This document shows positions 59,734 to 64,000 of a DNA stretch of 64,000 bases, piece by piece. Source of the DNA: Pseudomonas piscis (GTDB lineage: Bacteria > Pseudomonadota > Gammaproteobacteria > Pseudomonadales > Pseudomonadaceae). The notes under the pieces were generated by a model, which saw only the letters and a program-made list of their open reading frames with translations, was not told the DNA's origin and searched no databases. Both the position numbers and the translations under genes were made by a program. The stretch is from the NCBI RefSeq assembly GCF_009380155.1, contig NZ_WHUV01000007.1:124001-188000 (forward strand), in the 5' to 3' direction. Numbering within the stretch: position 1 is the stretch's first letter; every line of letters begins with the position of its first letter.

Positions 59734-60747
59734 TTACCTGTAGCCATCTGGATTGTTCGACTGCCAACGCCATGTGTCTTCCATCATTTCCCGGAGCCCG
59801 AGCTCCGCCTTCCAGCCTAGTTCCCGTTGGGCCTTGGAGGAGTCCGACCAGCACTGTGCGATATCTCCTTGCCGGCGGGGGGAGAGCACGTAGGGTATGG
59901 TGCGTCCGGAAGCCTTCTCGAATGCCTGGAGCATTTCCAGCACCGAGTAGCCGACACCTGTTCCCAGGTTCCAGACATCGATTCCGCTATGGGCGCAGAC
60001 GTAGTCGACGGCCGCCAGGTGTCCCTTGGCGAGATCGACGACATGGATGTAGTCGCGCACGCCGGTTCCATCCGGGGTGGGATAGTCATGGCCATAGATG
60101 GAGAGTTTTTCCAGCTTGCCCACCGCGACGCGGCTGATATAGGGCAGCAGGTTTTCCGGGACCCCGTTGGGGTCTTCGCCCAGTTGCCCGCTGTGATGAG
60201 CTCCGACCGGGTTGAAATAGCGCAGCAGGGCCACCGACCAGCGCGGATCGGCGGCGGCCATGTCTTGCAGGATCTTCTCGACCATCAGCTTGGAAGTGCC
60301 GTAGGGGTTGGTCGGGGTCCCCGTGGGGCAGGTCTCCAGCAGAGGCACCTGTTGCGGGTCGCCATACACAGTGGCCGATGAGCTGAAGACCAGGCGGAAC
60401 ACGCCTGCCGCGGCCATCGCCTGGCACAGGGTAACGCTACCGCCGACGTTGGTCTGGTAGTAAGCCAGGGGTTGCCGGACACTCTCACCCACGGCCTTCA
60501 GCCCGGCGAAATGCAGGACCGCATCGATTTGATGGGTGGCGAAGACATGATCGAGAAGGGACCGGTCGCAAACGTCGCCCTGGATGAACACCGGCGTTTT
60601 TGCGGTTAGTTGCTGGACACGTTCTACCGACAACATCGAGCTGTTGCACAAGTTGTCCAGTATTACTGCTTCGTGACCAGCCTGAAGCAACTCCAATACC
60701 GTGTGTGAGCCGATATAGCCTGCGCCGCCAGTTATCAAGAATCGCAT
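59734..60747 (-). CDS. galE: UDP-glucose 4-epimerase
   Basis: A 337-residue short-chain dehydrogenase-type epimerase. NAD-binding motif ITGGAGYIGSHT at residues 5-16, catalytic pair Tyr149/Lys153 in NPYGTSK, and the GalE block FNPVGAHHSGQLGEDP. It interconverts UDP-glucose and UDP-galactose (possibly also the N-acetyl sugars). It ends seven bases before the GT4 gene and sits among glycosyltransferases, so it supplies donor sugar for a surface polysaccharide. Confidence 0.95.
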   Translation of the reverse strand: MRFLITGGAGYIGSHTVLELLQAGHEAVILDNLCNSSMLSVERVQQLTAKTPVFIQGDVCDRSLLDHVFATHQIDAVLHFAGLKAVGESVRQPLAYYQTNVGGSVTLCQAMAAAGVFRLVFSSSATVYGDPQQVPLLETCPTGTPTNPYGTSKLMVEKILQDMAAADPRWSVALLRYFNPVGAHHSGQLGEDPNGVPENLLPYISRVAVGKLEKLSIYGHDYPTPDGTGVRDYIHVVDLAKGHLAAVDYVCAHSGIDVWNLGTGVGYSVLEMLQAFEKASGRTIPYVLSPRRQGDIAQCWSDSSKAQRELGWKAELGLREMMEDTWRWQSNNPDGYR

Positions 60748-60792
60748 GTTACTGATCTCGTTCTAAATGTGTGCCGAGTCTGTCATTCCAGA

Positions 60793-61536
60793 TTATCTGG
60801 ACCTGATGATGGACTTTAGGAAGTGATAGAAAACGGCCATCAGGTTCTTGATGCTTTTATTCAATACGAACTCTCTGGCTGCCAAGCCAGTGGCTTCAGC
60901 GTAACCGAGCAGCTTTCTTTGCGATGCACCGCTGTGAATTCGGTAGTCGAGCAGTATTTCATCCATGTTCGCCCACTTGATGCCAAGACGCTTGAGCCTA
61001 AGCCACAGGTCATAGTCCTCGGAGTTGAAGCCGGCGTTGTATCCACCGGCCCTGATGATCAGATCCTTGCGGTAAATGATGGTGTTGTGGGCAAAACAGT
61101 TCTTGTACCTGAGCAATTTGTCGATATTGGCGCCCTTGGGGTAGATGCGGGTGCCCAACACAGTTCCTTCAGGGTCGATGAGTCGCAGGTCGCAACCGAC
61201 GAAGTCGAGCTGGTTGGCCTGCAGGTAGGCCAATTGCTTTGCCAGGCGATCTGGCCAGCAGACGTCATCGGCATCCATCCTGGCGACATAGTCGTACCTG
61301 GCGGCATCGAGGCCGAGGTTCAGCGCGTTCGCCAACTGGGGAATCTTGCTCTTGACGACCCGCAAGCGAGGTTCCTGAGCATAGAGCTCATTGAGGCGGG
61401 TTTCGGTTTCGTCACATGCGGCGCCATTGGCGACGACGATCAGTTCGAAATCAGCAAATGTCTGAGCCAGAACGCTATCGATGGCCAGGGGGACGAAATC
61501 ATCGAACCTGCTGACGCCCATAACAACACTAATCAT
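60793..61536 (-). CDS. Family 2 glycosyltransferase
   Basis: A 247-residue inverting GT-A glycosyltransferase: ISVVMGVSRFDDFVPLAIDSVLAQTF at the N-terminus, the nucleotide/metal motif DADD (residues 88-91, in VARMDADDVCWPD) and SEDYDLWLRLKRLG as the acceptor/catalytic segment. The C-terminal 25 residues are amphipathic or hydrophobic. Acts at the inner membrane on a lipid-linked sugar. Part of the polysaccharide cluster upstream of galE on the same strand. Confidence 0.88.
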   Translation of the reverse strand: MISVVMGVSRFDDFVPLAIDSVLAQTFADFELIVVANGAACDETETRLNELYAQEPRLRVVKSKIPQLANALNLGLDAARYDYVARMDADDVCWPDRLAKQLAYLQANQLDFVGCDLRLIDPEGTVLGTRIYPKGANIDKLLRYKNCFAHNTIIYRKDLIIRAGGYNAGFNSEDYDLWLRLKRLGIKWANMDEILLDYRIHSGASQRKLLGYAEATGLAAREFVLNKSIKNLMAVFYHFLKSIIRSR

Positions 61537-61631
61537 TGGCTTACCGCCGTACCTTGAAATAACGAAAGTCCATTAATGCCGGGAGCTGCCTGTCGAGGGC
61601 TGGCCCATTGGCGTGCCGGTCAAAGAGGCGA

Positions 61632-62546
61632 CTAGGGACGCTGCCGGGTATTGTTGCGCAAGCGACCTAGCCAGTCTTTGGTGCGATAGACGAACGAGGT
61701 TCCGAAAATCATGAATGCCGCGGTCTTCGCCCACGTGATGTCGATGGGGAAATAGAAGAAGTACTTCAACTTCCCCCGGCCGAAGAAGGCTTCGCGCAAG
61801 GCAATGGATTTCTTGAAGTAGAGATTGGGCCAGAAGCCCGTGATGAACGGGCGTATGGCCGCGAAGAAGTCGTAGTGCCTGGCGTAATCACGGGCTACGG
61901 ACTCTTGATCGTGGACAACGGCTCCACAGTCGTTGCCACCGTGGAGCCTGTAGAACAGGACCGGTTCGGCGAGCACGCAAACCCGGTCGGCCTGGAGCAG
62001 GAAGAACGAGATCCACCAGTCCTCGAACTTCAGCTTCTCGGGCAGGGGAAACACGCGTTGGGCATCTTTCCTCCAGAGCAGGGCGCAGCCACCGGAAAGG
62101 CTGCTGCCCAGCAGGTTCTTCAGATAGCTCGGTTGGGCGGGCAGCACTTGGCCAATGGTCTTGGCGGCATCGTGGTCGTAGCGGTACAGGCCACCGTAGA
62201 CCGAGTTGCCAGTGGTCTTGGCCTTATCCAGGAGCTTTTGCGTTCTGCCTTGCACCAGATAGTCATCGGCGCCCAACAAGCAGATGAACTCTCCTTGGGC
62301 CATTTCAAAGGCAGAGTTGAAGGCTGCGTTCTTTCCCTGGTTCTTGGGAAAGGCATGTATCTTGACCTTCGGGTTGGCAGAAAACTGGCTGCGCACCAGG
62401 GAAAGGGAAGAGTCGGTCGAGCCATCATCAACTATGCAGACTTCAACATCGAGCTCTTCGCTGGCCTCTTTCAACACCGACTCAACTGCTTCGACTATAT
62501 AGTCCTCCTTGTTGTACAAGGGGATCAGATATGAAACAAGGTGCAT
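61632..62546 (-). CDS. Family 2 glycosyltransferase
   Basis: A 304-residue GT2 enzyme: HLVSYLIPLYNKEDYIVEAVESVLKE, VCIVDDGSTDSS (first Asp motif), ICLLGADDYLV (GADD in the DXD position), and FEDWWISFFLL. GAGG lies six bases before the ATG at 62546, favouring it over a start 36 bases earlier. GC content in this gene is visibly lower than in the surroundings (one line counted by hand at 62281-62340: 53%), typical of transferred polysaccharide genes. Confidence 0.87.
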   Translation of the reverse strand: MHLVSYLIPLYNKEDYIVEAVESVLKEASEELDVEVCIVDDGSTDSSLSLVRSQFSANPKVKIHAFPKNQGKNAAFNSAFEMAQGEFICLLGADDYLVQGRTQKLLDKAKTTGNSVYGGLYRYDHDAAKTIGQVLPAQPSYLKNLLGSSLSGGCALLWRKDAQRVFPLPEKLKFEDWWISFFLLQADRVCVLAEPVLFYRLHGGNDCGAVVHDQESVARDYARHYDFFAAIRPFITGFWPNLYFKKSIALREAFFGRGKLKYFFYFPIDITWAKTAAFMIFGTSFVYRTKDWLGRLRNNTRQRP

Positions 62547-62605
62547 GTGAGTCCTCAATCTAACGGTGTACTTCGAAGTCAATCAGGTTCGAGCTGATAG
62601 TTGTT

Positions 62606-63988
62606 TTAACAAGTTGCTGCCGGTTGCTTGTGGCTCACCACGGCCTTGTACAGTTCCCGCTCGGCCTGGCTATCGAACTGTGAGTTGTGCCACAACAGGG
62701 TGAAGCAACCGCCCACAGCCTGGCAGATATCCTTCAGGTCGCAGAACTTCTGCAACGCCGCCTGACCAACCCCCAGCCCCATGTAATGCTGGGCCGTCAC
62801 CGTGGACTCCATGGCGACCAATGGACGAATACGCAAGTCCAGTTGCCGACCCTCGAGAGGGTCGTAGGCCGGGTACTCATAGCAGGTCCCACAGCGAAAC
62901 CCTACATAGTCGGCATAGCCCAGGGTGCTGTCGTAGCCTAGCCCCGCGTCGTTCCAGGCGCGCATTGTAGTGGGATGCTCCCAGCGCAGGTAGTGCATTC
63001 GCCCGCCCCAGGTCGTCTGATGGATATTTTCCTGCGCGCAGGTCTTTTTCAACCGCTGTGCCTCGGCCAGGATGTCTCCAGGGGACTGGTAGGTGTTGTA
63101 GCTGGGGTGCAGGCCGATCTCGTGGCCTCGTGCATGGATATCCCGCAACAACTGGCGAATGGCTGGATGTTCGGGTTCGTAGTCGGCATCCTTGGCCGGA
63201 TCCGTGCGGCCGCAGATGAAGTAGAAGGCGCTGACCAGCCCGTGTTGCTCCGAAATGTCCATGAGCCAGTGGAAGGTGTTTGCCGGGTCGGCCGGATGCA
63301 GCGACGTGCCGCTATTGAGGCGCACCCATGGGGCTACCAGGGCTCCCTTGATATTCCCGCGCTTGAGGACGTCGGCCAGCATCCCGCGAGCGATGCCCGT
63401 GGGCGAACGGAATCCGTAGTAGCTCGGCATGTCGACGTCATGGGACACCTTCATCGACGGCTGCTGGCGCTTGAGCACCAGTTCCGGCCAGGTCTTTTGG
63501 ATGACCTGGCCGAGAATGCCGAGCCATTCGTCCACCACGGGGCGCTCCAGGTAACCGTGCTTGAAGGCGTGGGAGGAGGTGGCGGCGAAACGCTGGTGGT
63601 TGTCCAGGTTTTCGCGGTTGGTTTCTTCCAGGCGCGACAGCATCCAGTACGTCAGGCCGAGGATGTCGTAGTGGATGTGGTAGCCGCCATCGCTTGGCTC
63701 GATCAGCGGCGAGGGCAAGTCGCTGGCTCCGGGCGCGGGTAGGGCGCGTCCCAGGGCCGGGGTCCAACCTTCCCGGGCCGCGTTCCAGCTGGTGCATGGC
63801 AGGTCCGAGTCGGCCCGGTTGAAGCTACTGGAGTCCGTTGCCAGTAGCACGCGGGCGGGGTTGTCCTCATGGCTCAGGCACAGGATGCCGGCATCCAGGA
63901 GACCGATGGAAAATGCATGGCCATAGCGTTCCGCCAGGACCTGCTGCAGCCAGCTGAGAATCGATGGGTTCGGCCAAGCCTTCTGCAT
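62606..63988 (-). CDS. Polysaccharide deacetylase-like protein
   Basis: A 460-residue protein with a NodB-like carbohydrate esterase fold in the C-terminal two thirds: a modified motif 1 (KVSHDVDMPS in place of TFDDG), the metal-binding HxxxH-like GHEIGLHPSYNTY, and WGGRMHYLRWEHPTTM. The N-terminal about 170 residues are a separate, unrecognised domain with FNRADSDLP and NLDNHQRFA segments. Probably acts on the polysaccharide made by the cluster. The start at 63988 is chosen for the eight-base spacing to AGGA; an ATG at 63994 is also possible, and upstream sequence is outside the window. Confidence 0.8.
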   Translation of the reverse strand: MQKAWPNPSILSWLQQVLAERYGHAFSIGLLDAGILCLSHEDNPARVLLATDSSSFNRADSDLPCTSWNAAREGWTPALGRALPAPGASDLPSPLIEPSDGGYHIHYDILGLTYWMLSRLEETNRENLDNHQRFAATSSHAFKHGYLERPVVDEWLGILGQVIQKTWPELVLKRQQPSMKVSHDVDMPSYYGFRSPTGIARGMLADVLKRGNIKGALVAPWVRLNSGTSLHPADPANTFHWLMDISEQHGLVSAFYFICGRTDPAKDADYEPEHPAIRQLLRDIHARGHEIGLHPSYNTYQSPGDILAEAQRLKKTCAQENIHQTTWGGRMHYLRWEHPTTMRAWNDAGLGYDSTLGYADYVGFRCGTCYEYPAYDPLEGRQLDLRIRPLVAMESTVTAQHYMGLGVGQAALQKFCDLKDICQAVGGCFTLLWHNSQFDSQAERELYKAVVSHKQPAATC

Positions 63989-64000
63989 AGTCATTGTCCT

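Noticed and set aside
1..64000. CRISPR array, tRNA or rRNA gene, prophage or insertion sequence
   Set aside because: No direct-repeat array, cloverleaf signatures, integrase or transposase was seen on either strand by eye; a dedicated search could still find very diverged remnants.

Overview
The window is GC-rich, tightly packed chromosomal DNA from a Pseudomonas, most probably the P. fluorescens lineage. The evidence is gene content and order (mpg/proA/nadD/rsfS/rlmH/mrdA/rodA/mltB/rlpA/dacA/ybeD/lipB/lipA, then leuS/lptE/holA, lnt/ybeX/ybeY/ybeZ/miaB, hemL/thiE/thiD/ladS, amn), which follows the arrangement known from P. aeruginosa. Protein lengths and motifs are also typical of the genus. 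No tRNA, rRNA, CRISPR array, prophage or intact insertion sequence was recognised. Every gene I could recognise is intact; only the first one runs off the window edge.

Layout. 1-5.4 kb: a MORN-repeat lipoprotein (cut by the window start), a MaoC-type hydratase, an lrgAB pair with a LON-domain protein, a DedA-PAP2 fusion protein and mpg. 5.5-17 kb: one long + strand run joining proline and NAD synthesis (proA, nadD), ribosome silencing and methylation (rsfS, rlmH), the rod-shape machinery (mrdA, rodA), peptidoglycan trimming (mltB, rlpA, dacA) and lipoate synthesis (ybeD, lipB, lipA). 17-20 kb: an LD-carboxypeptidase, a second family-3 lytic transglycosylase and arfA. 19.7-24.1 kb: holA, lptE and leuS on the - strand. 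24.3-31.1 kb: a small unknown protein, a YdcF/ElyC-like protein, lnt, and the ybeX-ybeY-ybeZ-miaB run on the - strand. 31.2-35.2 kb: a DUF1820 protein, a Sel1-repeat protein, hemL, thiE and thiD. 35.4-42.7 kb: the sensor kinase LadS, an AidB-like acyl-CoA dehydrogenase, amn, rluE, a small membrane protein and an Lrp-family regulator. 42.7-58.4 kb: accessory and housekeeping genes, including a likely structured small RNA, a DUF6515 protein, a cation exporter, hrpB, a membrane-anchored nuclease/phosphatase, DUF2076, NYN and exonuclease proteins, an Lrp/EamA divergent pair, an esterase-like hydrolase, RhlE and a flavoprotein. 58.5-64 kb: a surface-polysaccharide cluster (three glycosyltransferases, galE, a deacetylase-like protein) with visibly lower GC in its glycosyltransferase part; it probably continues beyond the window.

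How it fits together. Most of the first 35 kb serves the cell envelope: glycan synthesis (PBP2/RodA), trimming (PBP5, RlpA, two transglycosylases, LD-carboxypeptidase), lipoprotein maturation (Lnt), LPS export (LptE) and undecaprenyl-phosphate-related membrane phosphatases. These are interleaved with ribosome and RNA factors (RsfS, RlmH, YbeY, MiaB, ArfA, RluE). Regulatory highlights are a hairpin plus T-rich tract inside the arfA coding sequence, a T-tailed terminator with no gene in front of it (candidate small RNA), and LadS with an unusual receiver domain. I found no clearly new multi-gene system. The most novel-looking items are the candidate RNA and several unexplained inverted repeats.
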